Below are positions 57,081 to 64,000 of a stretch of DNA of 64,000 nt, piece by piece. The stretch is from FLUQ01 sp031550605. GTDB lineage: Bacteria; Desulfobacterota; Desulfovibrionia; Desulfovibrionales; Desulfovibrionaceae. Location of the stretch: contig JAVBOK010000037.1 in NCBI GenBank assembly GCA_031550605.1, forward strand, positions 1-64,000, given 5' to 3'. How positions within the stretch are numbered: position 1 is the stretch's first letter; the number at the start of each line of letters is the position of its first letter. Under the pieces are notes generated by a model. It was not told the origin of the DNA. It worked only from the letters and a program-made list of their open reading frames with translations, and ran no database searches. A program made the position numbers and the translations under genes.

Positions 57081-59018
57081 ATGGATTCAATCATGCAGAA
57101 AACCAACCGGATCCGTTCCGCGGTGCTTGCGACCATGGGCCTGCTTGCCGTTCTCATGTCGCTTTTCCATCTTTCCACCTCGTCCATCGGCTCGCTTCCC
57201 ACCATGGAGCAGCGCAGCATCCACCTGATGTTCGTGCTCGGACTCATTTTTCTGAAAACCGCCGCCAGGCGGCCGGGGCCGTTCGGCCTGCGGGATATCC
57301 TGGACGTTCTGCTCGCCGTGGTGGGCATGGGGGCCACGATCTACACCTTCCTGAACTGGGAAGATCTGATGGCCAGGGTCGCTTTTCCGGACGAGCTGGA
57401 CATCGTCGTCGGCACGCTGCTGGTGCTGGTGGTGCTGGAGGGCACGCGCCGCGAACTGGGCAACGCCATCCCCATTATCGCCATTGTTTTCATCCTGTAC
57501 GCGCTGTTCGGCAATTACCTTCCGTTCAAGGAAATCGCCCACAGGGGCTATTCGTACGAGCGGCTGATCAGCAACCTGACCCTGGCCACGGAAGGCATTT
57601 ACGGCCAGGTGCTGGGGGTTTCCGCGACCTACATCTTTCTGTTCGTGCTTTTCGGGGCCTTTCTGGAAAACAGCGGGGCCAGCAAGTTTTTCATTGATCT
57701 GTCCCTGGCCTTTTTCGGCCGTTCGCGCGGCGGCCCGGCCAAGGTGGCGACCGTGGCCAGCGGCCTGTTCGGCATGGTGTCGGGCAGCGCGGTGGCCAAC
57801 GTCATGGCGGTGGGGCCGTTCACCATCCCCATGATGACGCGGCTGGGCTACGATCCCAAATTCGCCGGCGGGGTCATCTCCGTTTCCGGCACGGGCGGGC
57901 AGTTCATGCCCCCGATCATGGGCGCCGCCGCCTTCATCATCGCCGAAACCCTGTCCATATCGTACATGGCCGTGGTCAAGGCCGCCTTCATCCCGGCGGT
58001 GCTGTACTACGTGGCCCTGTGGTTCATCGTGGACATCCGCGCCCAGCGCGACAAAATCCAGATCATCCCCAAGGACCAGATCCCCGACTGGAGGCAGGTG
58101 CTGCTCAAAGGCGCGTACCTGGCCCTGCCGGTGGTCCTGCTGATATACTTTCTGACGGTTGAACGCTGGTCGCCCATCAAGGCCGGTTTCTGGTGCATCA
58201 TTTCCCTGCTGCTCATTTCCTTCGTGCGCAAAGAGACGCGGCTGACCCCGGCCCGCCTGTACGTCGCCCTGCGCGACGGCGCCATGGGAAGCCTCAGCGT
58301 GGCCATCGTCTGCGCGGCCGCCGGCATCATCATCGGCGTGCTGTCCCTGACCGGCCTTTCCCTCAAGTTTTCGCAGCTGCTCATTTCCATGTCCATGGGC
58401 GTCATGCCGATCCTGCTGATTCTGACCATGATCGCGGGGCTGATCCTGGGCATGGGCATGACCACCACGTCCGTGTACATCGTGCTCAGCGTGCTGGTGG
58501 CCCCGGCCCTGACCCGCATGGGGGTCGCCCCCATCGCCGCGCATTTGTTCGTGTTCTTCTTCGGCATTCTGTCGGCCATCACCCCGCCGGTGGCCACGGC
58601 GTCGTACGCGGCGGCCAGCATCACCAAGACCTCGCCCACGGAGCTGGGGTACGAGGGCTGGAGAATCGGGCTTGCGGGGTACATCATCCCCTTCATGTTC
58701 ATCTACAGCCCGACCCTGCTGATGCAGGGCAGCGTGCTGGAGATCGTGCAGTCCATCGTCACGGCCACGATCGGCATTTACGGCCTTGCCGCCAGTCTGG
58801 AAGGGTATCTGTACAGAAGGTTGCCCCTGCACATGCGGCTTGTGCTTTTTGTCGCGGCCCTGCTGCTGATTGACGCCGGTTTCCTGACCGACATCGTCGG
58901 CGTGGTGCTGTTCGCGGCCATCTTTTTGTACCAGCGGCGTCTTGCCCGCGACGACGCCCCGGAAGGGGACGATGCTTCCGCTTCCGGAGAAAAAGTCTCG
59001 CAAGGAGAAAACGCATGA
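57081..59018 (+). CDS. TRAP transporter fused permease, TAXI type
   Basis: A 645-residue membrane protein that combines the small 4-TM and large 12-TM TRAP subunits in one chain, as is usual for TAXI systems. The DctM-like part shows GLFGMVSGSAVANVMAVGPFTIPMM and GILSAITPPVATASYAAASI, the conserved TAXI permease phrases. It uses a sodium or proton gradient to import an organic acid delivered by the TAXI binding protein encoded two genes downstream. The ATG at 57081 follows GGAGG. About 200 bases of non-coding sequence separate it from the hydrolase gene. Its stop overlaps the adh start by 4 bases. Confidence 0.93.
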   Translation: MDSIMQKTNRIRSAVLATMGLLAVLMSLFHLSTSSIGSLPTMEQRSIHLMFVLGLIFLKTAARRPGPFGLRDILDVLLAVVGMGATIYTFLNWEDLMARVAFPDELDIVVGTLLVLVVLEGTRRELGNAIPIIAIVFILYALFGNYLPFKEIAHRGYSYERLISNLTLATEGIYGQVLGVSATYIFLFVLFGAFLENSGASKFFIDLSLAFFGRSRGGPAKVATVASGLFGMVSGSAVANVMAVGPFTIPMMTRLGYDPKFAGGVISVSGTGGQFMPPIMGAAAFIIAETLSISYMAVVKAAFIPAVLYYVALWFIVDIRAQRDKIQIIPKDQIPDWRQVLLKGAYLALPVVLLIYFLTVERWSPIKAGFWCIISLLLISFVRKETRLTPARLYVALRDGAMGSLSVAIVCAAAGIIIGVLSLTGLSLKFSQLLISMSMGVMPILLILTMIAGLILGMGMTTTSVYIVLSVLVAPALTRMGVAPIAAHLFVFFFGILSAITPPVATASYAAASITKTSPTELGYEGWRIGLAGYIIPFMFIYSPTLLMQGSVLEIVQSIVTATIGIYGLAASLEGYLYRRLPLHMRLVLFVAALLLIDAGFLTDIVGVVLFAAIFLYQRRLARDDAPEGDDASASGEKVSQGENA

Positions 59019-60061
59019 AAGCCGTCATGAAGCTGGCACGGGAGCACGGCGCGGTGGACGTCGCGGAGTATGACGGCCCGACGGTTCCCGGCGACGACGA
59101 AGTGCTGGTGAGGATCCACAGCGCGGCGCTGTGCGGCAGCGACATCCACGCGTACGAGTACATATCGTCCTATCGGTCGTTCATGAAGGTGCCCATCGTC
59201 CTGGGCCACGAAGGCAGCGGCACCGTGGAGGCCGTGGGCAGAAACGTCACCGCCTTTGCCGTGGGCGACAGGGTCATGGGGGAATCGAACATCTATTGCG
59301 GCAAATGCCGCAACTGCCGCACCGGCATGACCAACATCTGCGACGCCAATCTGATGCGCGGCCTGACCACGCCCGGCGTGATGCGCGAATACGCGCTGTT
59401 CGCGGAAAAAAACCTGCACGCGATCCCGGAAAACCTCGGCTTTGACGAGGGCGCGGCGGCCCAGGCCGTCACCGTCAGCGTGCACGGGGTGCTGAATCGC
59501 ATCCACATCAACGCCGGTGACGCCGTGCTGGTCTCCGGCGTGGGCATCATCGGCCTGGCCGCGGCCCAGCTGGCCCGCCGCAAAGGGGCGGAGGTCATCC
59601 TGTCGGGCACGGATGCGGACGAGGAAAGCCGCATGCCTGTCGCCCGGCAAATGGGTTTTGCAACAATCAACTGCCAGAAGGCGGACGTCGGTCCGGAATT
59701 TCTGGCCCGTTTCGGCCGCAAGGCGGACTTTGTCCTGGAATGTTCCGGCGCGGCGCCCGCCCTGCTGTCCGCGGCGGACGCCGTGCGCAAGGGCGGCAGC
59801 ATCCTGCTGCTGGGCCTGCCGGACAAGGAGGTCCTGTTCCCCTTTGCCAAGGCCGTGCGGGGCGAGATCAACCTGATCAGCAGCTACACCTCGACCTGGG
59901 ATGATTACGAAAAAACCCTCGGACTGCTCGCGTCGGGCGCGTTGTCCATCAAGCCGCTGCTGTCGGGGTACCCGGTGGACGATGCCGTGAAGGCCTTTGA
60001 AGACGCCGTGAGCAAGGCCGCGGTCAAACCTGTTTTGCATTTTGTGGAGCAATCGCGATAA
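59015..60061 (+). CDS. Zinc-dependent alcohol dehydrogenase (MDR family)
   Basis: A 348-residue medium-chain dehydrogenase. The catalytic zinc site is Cys in ALCGSDIHAYE and GHEGSGTVEAVG. The structural zinc lobe has four cysteines in CGKCRNCRTGMTNIC. The NAD-binding Rossmann motif is VSGVGIIGLAAAQ. It resembles sorbitol/threonine-dehydrogenase-type enzymes; the substrate is likely a polyol or hydroxy acid of the cluster. It overlaps the permease gene by 4 bases and is followed after 23 bases by the TAXI binding protein, so it is locked into transporter expression. Confidence 0.9.
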   Translation: MKAVMKLAREHGAVDVAEYDGPTVPGDDEVLVRIHSAALCGSDIHAYEYISSYRSFMKVPIVLGHEGSGTVEAVGRNVTAFAVGDRVMGESNIYCGKCRNCRTGMTNICDANLMRGLTTPGVMREYALFAEKNLHAIPENLGFDEGAAAQAVTVSVHGVLNRIHINAGDAVLVSGVGIIGLAAAQLARRKGAEVILSGTDADEESRMPVARQMGFATINCQKADVGPEFLARFGRKADFVLECSGAAPALLSAADAVRKGGSILLLGLPDKEVLFPFAKAVRGEINLISSYTSTWDDYEKTLGLLASGALSIKPLLSGYPVDDAVKAFEDAVSKAAVKPVLHFVEQSR

Positions 60062-60084
60062 CCGTCCAACCCAAGGAGATTCCG

Positions 60085-61047
60085 ATGCACCGTGTATTCA
60101 CCCTGGCGGCAGCGGCCGTTCTTGTCCTGGTCATGGCGGGTTCAGGCCTGGCCGCGCACAACCTGGTCATCGCCTCGGGCAACTCCGGCGGCACCTATTA
60201 CTACATCGGCGCCGGCATGGCCAAAATTCTTTCCGAAAAACTCAAAGACGTGGAAATGACCACGGAAGCCACCACCGGTTCCCCTGTGGAAAACGGGACC
60301 TTCACCTCCCGTTCCGTGGAAACGCTGGGCATCTTCACCCTTGACGGGGCCTATGCCGCCCTGCACGGCGACAAGAGCAAGGGCTTCAGAAAGCCCATCA
60401 CCAACCTGGGCATGCTGCAGGCCGGGCACAAGCTGCTGCTGTACTGGATGGCCCTGGAAAAGTCGGGGATCAGGACCTTCGCGGACGCCAAGGGCAAGCG
60501 CATCGGCCTGCCCGTCATCGGCAATACCGCGTATTTCCAGGCCGTGGCCTTGCTTGATGCGTACGGCATCAAACAGGGCGACTACAGGGGCATTCCCATG
60601 ACCTACGCCGAACAGGCCGACGCCCTCAAGGACGGCAACATCGACATCGCCTGCACCGGCGGGGGCGTTCCCCAGGCCGCGGCCATGGATATTTCCACCA
60701 CCCACAAGGCCGTGTTCCTGTCCCCGTCCAAAGAGGTGGAGGCGGAATTGGCCAAGAAATACCCCTACTGGTGGTTTTCGGACATTCCCGCCAATACGTA
60801 CACCGGCCAGGACAAGCCCGTGCGCGTGTTCACCTCTCAGGTGTGCATCTTCGCCAACATGGGCATGGGCGAGGATCTGGCCTACCGCCTGACCAAGACC
60901 CTGTGCGAAAGCACCAAGGACCTGGCGGGGATCCACGCGGAAGGCAAGATGTGGTCCGCGGAAACCACCAGGCCCCTGTTTGAAAAGCCCGTGGTCCCGC
61001 TCCACCCCGGCGCGGTGAAGTACTATAACGAGCTGTGGAAGAAATAA
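60085..61047 (+). CDS. TAXI-family TRAP solute-binding protein
   Basis: A 320-residue periplasmic binding protein. A signal peptide (~1-23, ending SGLAA) precedes LVIASGNSGGTYYYIGAGMA, the TAXI opening. Later segments DAKGKRIGLPVIGNTAY and DIACTGGGVPQAA also fit the family. It captures the solute for the fused TRAP permease encoded two genes earlier; TAXI ligands are mostly unknown, with glutamate and other acids reported. The ribosome site AAGGAG precedes the ATG. Confidence 0.92.
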   Translation: MHRVFTLAAAAVLVLVMAGSGLAAHNLVIASGNSGGTYYYIGAGMAKILSEKLKDVEMTTEATTGSPVENGTFTSRSVETLGIFTLDGAYAALHGDKSKGFRKPITNLGMLQAGHKLLLYWMALEKSGIRTFADAKGKRIGLPVIGNTAYFQAVALLDAYGIKQGDYRGIPMTYAEQADALKDGNIDIACTGGGVPQAAAMDISTTHKAVFLSPSKEVEAELAKKYPYWWFSDIPANTYTGQDKPVRVFTSQVCIFANMGMGEDLAYRLTKTLCESTKDLAGIHAEGKMWSAETTRPLFEKPVVPLHPGAVKYYNELWKK

Positions 61048-61107
61048 GCCCCGGCCCGCGGAGCGCCCGAAGGGCGTTCCGCGGGCGCCCGGCAAAGGAG
61101 CATGCGC

Positions 61108-62058
61108 ATGAACGCGTTTGAGCGGATCGCAGTCGTCGGTTCGGGAATCATGGGGCACGGCATCGCCCTGGTCTGCGCGCGGGGGGGAAAGGCGGTGACG
61201 CTGATCGACGTCAGCCGCGACGCCCTGGCCGCCGCCAGGGAAAAACTGGGGCAGGCCATGCGCCAGCTCGTCGACAGCGACCTTGCCCCCAGGGGCAGCC
61301 AGGACGCGGTGCTGGACAGGATCACCTACAGTGACGGCATGGAGAAGGGCGTTGCCGAAGCGGATCTGGTTTTTGAGGCCGTGCCCGAAAAACTGCCCGT
61401 CAAGACAGCCGTGTACGCCGATCTGGAAAAATACTGCCGGCCGGAAGCGGTTTTTGCCAGCAACACTTCCGGCATACCCATCAACATCTTGTCCGGCCTG
61501 ACAAAACGGGCGGACAAATTTGTGGGCACCCATTTTTTCATGCCCGCCCATCTCGTGCCCCTGGTGGAAGTGATCGAGGGCGAAAAGACGCGCGACGACG
61601 TGGTGACGGCGGTCATGGCCTTTCTGTCCGCCATGGGCAAGGCCCCGGTGCGGGTGCGCAAGGACGTGCCGGGTTTCATCGGCAACCGCCTGCAGCACGC
61701 GCTGGCCCGCGAAGCCATGTCCCTGGTGCAGAAAGGCGTGGCCAGCGCCGAGGACGTGGATACCGTGGTCAAGAGCAGCCTGGCTGTGCGGCTGCTGTTC
61801 ACCGGCCCCATAGAGCAGCGCGATTTCAACGGCCTGGACACGCACATGTCCATCGCCGAATATCTGTACAAAGACCTGGAAGACGCCAAAACGCCCCTGC
61901 CCATCCTGGCGGACAAGGTGGCCGCCGGAGATCTGGGCGTGAAGACCGGCAAGGGCTTTCTGGACTGGCGGGAAAAAGACATGGCCGCCGTCACGGCGCA
62001 GAAAAACCGGCAGCTTATCGGCGTGCTGAAGCTGCTGGCCTCGTTCGGCGGGAAATGA
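61108..62058 (+). CDS. 3-hydroxyacyl-CoA dehydrogenase family protein
   Basis: A 316-residue two-domain dehydrogenase. The N-terminal NAD domain has IAVVGSGIMGHGIALVCARGG with Asp at the end of the second strand. SNTSGIPINIL and the catalytic His/Glu region GTHFFMPAHLVPLVEVIEG (~141-159) follow, and the C-terminal helical domain ends GVKTGKGFLDW. It would oxidise a 3-hydroxyacyl-CoA to the 3-oxoacyl-CoA that PcaF could cleave. The active-site wording (MPAHLVPLVE rather than the usual NPxPVMKLVE) recalls relatives acting on free hydroxy acids. The second ATG (61108) is chosen: AAAGGAG is seven bases upstream of it but only one base from the first ATG. Confidence 0.86.
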   Translation: MNAFERIAVVGSGIMGHGIALVCARGGKAVTLIDVSRDALAAAREKLGQAMRQLVDSDLAPRGSQDAVLDRITYSDGMEKGVAEADLVFEAVPEKLPVKTAVYADLEKYCRPEAVFASNTSGIPINILSGLTKRADKFVGTHFFMPAHLVPLVEVIEGEKTRDDVVTAVMAFLSAMGKAPVRVRKDVPGFIGNRLQHALAREAMSLVQKGVASAEDVDTVVKSSLAVRLLFTGPIEQRDFNGLDTHMSIAEYLYKDLEDAKTPLPILADKVAAGDLGVKTGKGFLDWREKDMAAVTAQKNRQLIGVLKLLASFGGK

Positions 62059-62068
62059 ACGGATCAAC

Positions 62069-62093
62069 GTTGAGGGGGCGCCGCCCCCTCAAC
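62069..62093. terminator. Strong hairpin at the end of the catabolic operon
   Basis: A perfect 10-bp stem GTTGAGGGGG/CCCCCTCAAC with a 5-base loop starts ten bases after the dehydrogenase stop. It is followed at ~62100-62122 by a second stem GGCAGAG/CTCTGCC. The two-stem plan recalls the repeats at 46288 and 49090. It lies between convergent genes and could stop transcription from both sides, despite lacking a T-tract. Confidence 0.5.
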
Positions 62094-62149
62094 TCTTCCG
62101 GCAGAGGGCCGGTTCTCTGCCTTCCGTTGGGAGATCCCCCGGCGGATCG

Positions 62150-63688
62150 TCACGCCGGCCGGTCCAGGGTGCGGCAGTTGACGGCTTCCGCCATGTGCGG
62201 GGCGCGGATGTCCGGCGCGTTCTCCAGGTCCGCGATGGTCCGGGCGATGCGCAGGATGCGCGTATACGCCCTGGCGGAGAGGGCCAGGGCCCGCACGGCC
62301 CGGCCCAGAAAGGCCGCGCCTTCGGCATCCAGGCGGCAGAATTCCTCCAGCGCGCCGCCGGAAAGGTCCGCGTTGACGCGGCAGACGGTTCCGCCCCTGT
62401 TCAGGGCGGCGTAGCGTTCCGTCTGGACGCGCCGCGCGGCGGCGACGCGCTCCAGCATGGCCGCGGAGGTTTCGCCCGCGCCGCCGGACGCCAGATCGTC
62501 ATACTCCACGGCGGGCACTTCCACATGCAGGTCGATGCGGTCCAGCAGCGGGCCGGAAAGTTTCGCCCGGTACCGTTTGATTTCGTCCGCCCGGCAGGCG
62601 CAGCGCTTGCGCTGGTCGGTCAGATAGCCGCAGGGGCAGGGGTTCATGGACGCCACCAGCATGAAATCGGCCGGATAGCTCAGGGCGCCGGATGCGCGGG
62701 AGATGGTGACCGTTCCGTCTTCCAGCGGCTGGCGCAGGGTTTCCAGGGCCTGTTTGTGGAATTCCGGCAACTCGTCCAGAAACAGCACCCCGCGGTGGGC
62801 CAGCGACACTTCGCCGGGGCGGGGGTAGGCGCCGCCGCCCACCAGGCCCACGTGCGAGATGGTGTGGTGGGGCGAACGGAAAGGCCGCCGGGCCACAAGG
62901 GAACCGCCCCTGCCCAGCATGCCCGCCACGCTGTACACGGTGGACACTTCCAGCGCCTCGTCGAAGGTCAGGGGCGGCAGCACGGTGGGGATGCGCTGGG
63001 CCAGCATGGTTTTGCCGCTGCCCGGCGGGCCGAGGAACAGCAGATTGTGGCCGCCGGCGGCGGCGATCTCGATGGCCCGCTTGGCGTGTTCCTGCCCTTT
63101 CACTTCCGCGAAATCCAGGGGAAATGCGAACTGTTCCGCCCGCGGCGCGCGGAACGCCGCCGCCGGAACGGGCGTGTCCCCGGCCAGGTGGGCGACGGCC
63201 TGGGCCAGGCCGGACACGGGGTACACGGCCAGGCCTTCGACAACGGCCGCTTCTTCCGCGTTGTCCGCCGGAACCAGCAGGCCCTTCATGCCTTTTTCCC
63301 GCGCCAGGACCGCGATGGGCAAAATGCCGGGCACGGGGGCCACTTCGCCGGTCAGCGACAGTTCGCCGGCCAGCATGAATTCCGCCAGCCGCCCGGCGGG
63401 CAGAATTCCCGCCGCGGCCAGCAGGCCCACGGCCAGGGGCAGGTCATAGGCGCTGCCTTCCTTGCGGCGGTCGGCCGGGGCCAGGTTGACGGTGATCCGG
63501 GCCGGGGGCAGGCGGAAATTGCTGTTGCGCAGGGCCGCGAACACGCGCTCGCGCGCTTCGCGCACGGCCCCTTCCACCAGGCCCACCATGTTGAACGAGG
63601 GCAGGCCCGCCTTGTGCATGTCCACTTCCAGATCCACCGGAAAGGCGTGGATTCCGTGCAACCCCGCACAGGCCACTTGAACGATCAT
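62150..63688 (-). CDS. comM: ComM/YifB-family Mg-chelatase-like AAA ATPase
   Basis: A 512-residue protein of normal ComM length. The N-terminal Lon-protease-like fold domain (~1-165) has FNMVGLVEGAVREARERV and VNLAPADRRKEGSAYDLP. The AAA domain has Walker A LFLGPPGSGKT and Walker B GVLFLDELPEF, with RRPFRSPHHTISHVGL between them, and a Cys-rich NPCPCGY insert. A C-terminal helical domain follows. ComM is a branch-migration helicase that promotes integration of incoming DNA during transformation; other roles in non-competent bacteria are possible. The ATG at 63688 starts at MIVQVACAGL, typical for the family. Confidence 0.93.
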   Translation of the reverse strand: MIVQVACAGLHGIHAFPVDLEVDMHKAGLPSFNMVGLVEGAVREARERVFAALRNSNFRLPPARITVNLAPADRRKEGSAYDLPLAVGLLAAAGILPAGRLAEFMLAGELSLTGEVAPVPGILPIAVLAREKGMKGLLVPADNAEEAAVVEGLAVYPVSGLAQAVAHLAGDTPVPAAAFRAPRAEQFAFPLDFAEVKGQEHAKRAIEIAAAGGHNLLFLGPPGSGKTMLAQRIPTVLPPLTFDEALEVSTVYSVAGMLGRGGSLVARRPFRSPHHTISHVGLVGGGAYPRPGEVSLAHRGVLFLDELPEFHKQALETLRQPLEDGTVTISRASGALSYPADFMLVASMNPCPCGYLTDQRKRCACRADEIKRYRAKLSGPLLDRIDLHVEVPAVEYDDLASGGAGETSAAMLERVAAARRVQTERYAALNRGGTVCRVNADLSGGALEEFCRLDAEGAAFLGRAVRALALSARAYTRILRIARTIADLENAPDIRAPHMAEAVNCRTLDRPA

Positions 63689-64000
63689 GAAAACCGCCTT
63701 GTACCGGCCGGACGGGGGAAGGCGCCGCCGGTTTTTTCCTGGTTCAGCCGATTGGACGCGGGGCACCGCGGATCCGTACGCGATCCACGGCGGGTGCATG
63801 GTTGTTCCGCAACATTCCGGCATTGCCCCGGCAAGCGGTGCCTGACCGCGGGGCCGTGCGGAACAGGCCGGATGAAGCTGACGGATACTTCCATACGTCG
63901 CGCGGACGGTAATGGCAAGGTGCGGAAACATCCGGGCGGCCGGGGACCTCTCCCGCCCCGGCCCGGAAAGAGGGCCAAAGGCGCTTGACACGGATTTCCA
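63689..64000. other. Right-edge region without a recognisable gene
   Basis: The 312 bases upstream of comM contain no open frame with convincing coding bias, no clear promoter and no RNA gene. Any gene to the right is cut by the window edge and cannot be identified. Confidence 0.5.

Noticed and set aside
1..64000. tRNA, rRNA or riboswitch genes
   Set aside because: Reading through the intergenic gaps, I found no T-loop consensus, rRNA-like conserved block or recognisable riboswitch core. A covariance-model scan would be needed to exclude small RNAs.

Overview
The window is a high-GC stretch of bacterial chromosome. Most genes carry Shine-Dalgarno sequences just upstream, and many overlap by 1-4 bases. 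Gene content suggests an anaerobic or microaerotolerant member of the Desulfovibrionaceae or a close relative, although no rRNA or tRNA is present to confirm this. The indicators are a rubrerythrin, two tandem large FAD/4Fe-4S lactate-dehydrogenase-type oxidoreductases, an IHF-alpha of the type seen in that group, a sigma-54 activator and a TAXI-type TRAP transporter. I saw no insertion sequence, prophage, CRISPR array or RNA gene.

Layout. At 0.26-6.1 kb a sigma-54 activator lies between a divergent ThDP-enzyme/SDR operon and a downstream SDR paralogue. Both flanking units have a -24/-12 sequence with the exact GG-N10-GC spacing, which suggests one small regulon. At 6.3-14.4 kb a minus-strand block encodes a putative glycosyltransferase, a lipoprotein, an RND outer-membrane factor, an RND pump with no adaptor gene beside it, and RarD. 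It continues into an RlmB-type rRNA methyltransferase (to 15.4 kb) whose N-terminus is a 27-bp tandem repeat. At 15.5-27.0 kb, plus strand, come MltD, a single-chain fusion of MrfA-type helicase and MrfB-type exonuclease, two tandem D-lactate-dehydrogenase-like paralogues and rubrerythrin. At 27.1-45.4 kb lies mostly housekeeping: Nudix, thioesterase, ABC-F, the YhaO/YhaN nuclease-ATPase pair, IHF-alpha, HIT, radical SAM, catalase, MiaB, MarC, GltX, sirtuin and CheV.

The most interesting part is 45.5-62.1 kb. A complete branched-chain-amino-acid-type ABC importer (livFGMHK, minus strand) is divergent from a PcaR-like IclR regulator. The regulator is followed by pcaI, pcaJ and pcaF homologues, which are the last two steps of the beta-ketoadipate pathway. 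After these come an MFS carrier, a beta-lactamase-fold serine hydrolase, a fused TRAP-TAXI permease, a zinc alcohol dehydrogenase, a TAXI binding protein and a 3-hydroxyacyl-CoA dehydrogenase. Two near-identical palindromic sites sit 93 bp apart just before pcaI and are probable operators. The set reads as an uptake and degradation locus for an unidentified acid or ester that ends in acetyl-CoA and succinyl-CoA. The window closes with ComM.

Intergenic spaces carry several dispersed palindromic repeat families. One hairpin pair lies inside the helicase-exonuclease gene and is translated as the inter-domain linker. Functions are judged by reading protein motifs by eye; no database search was run.
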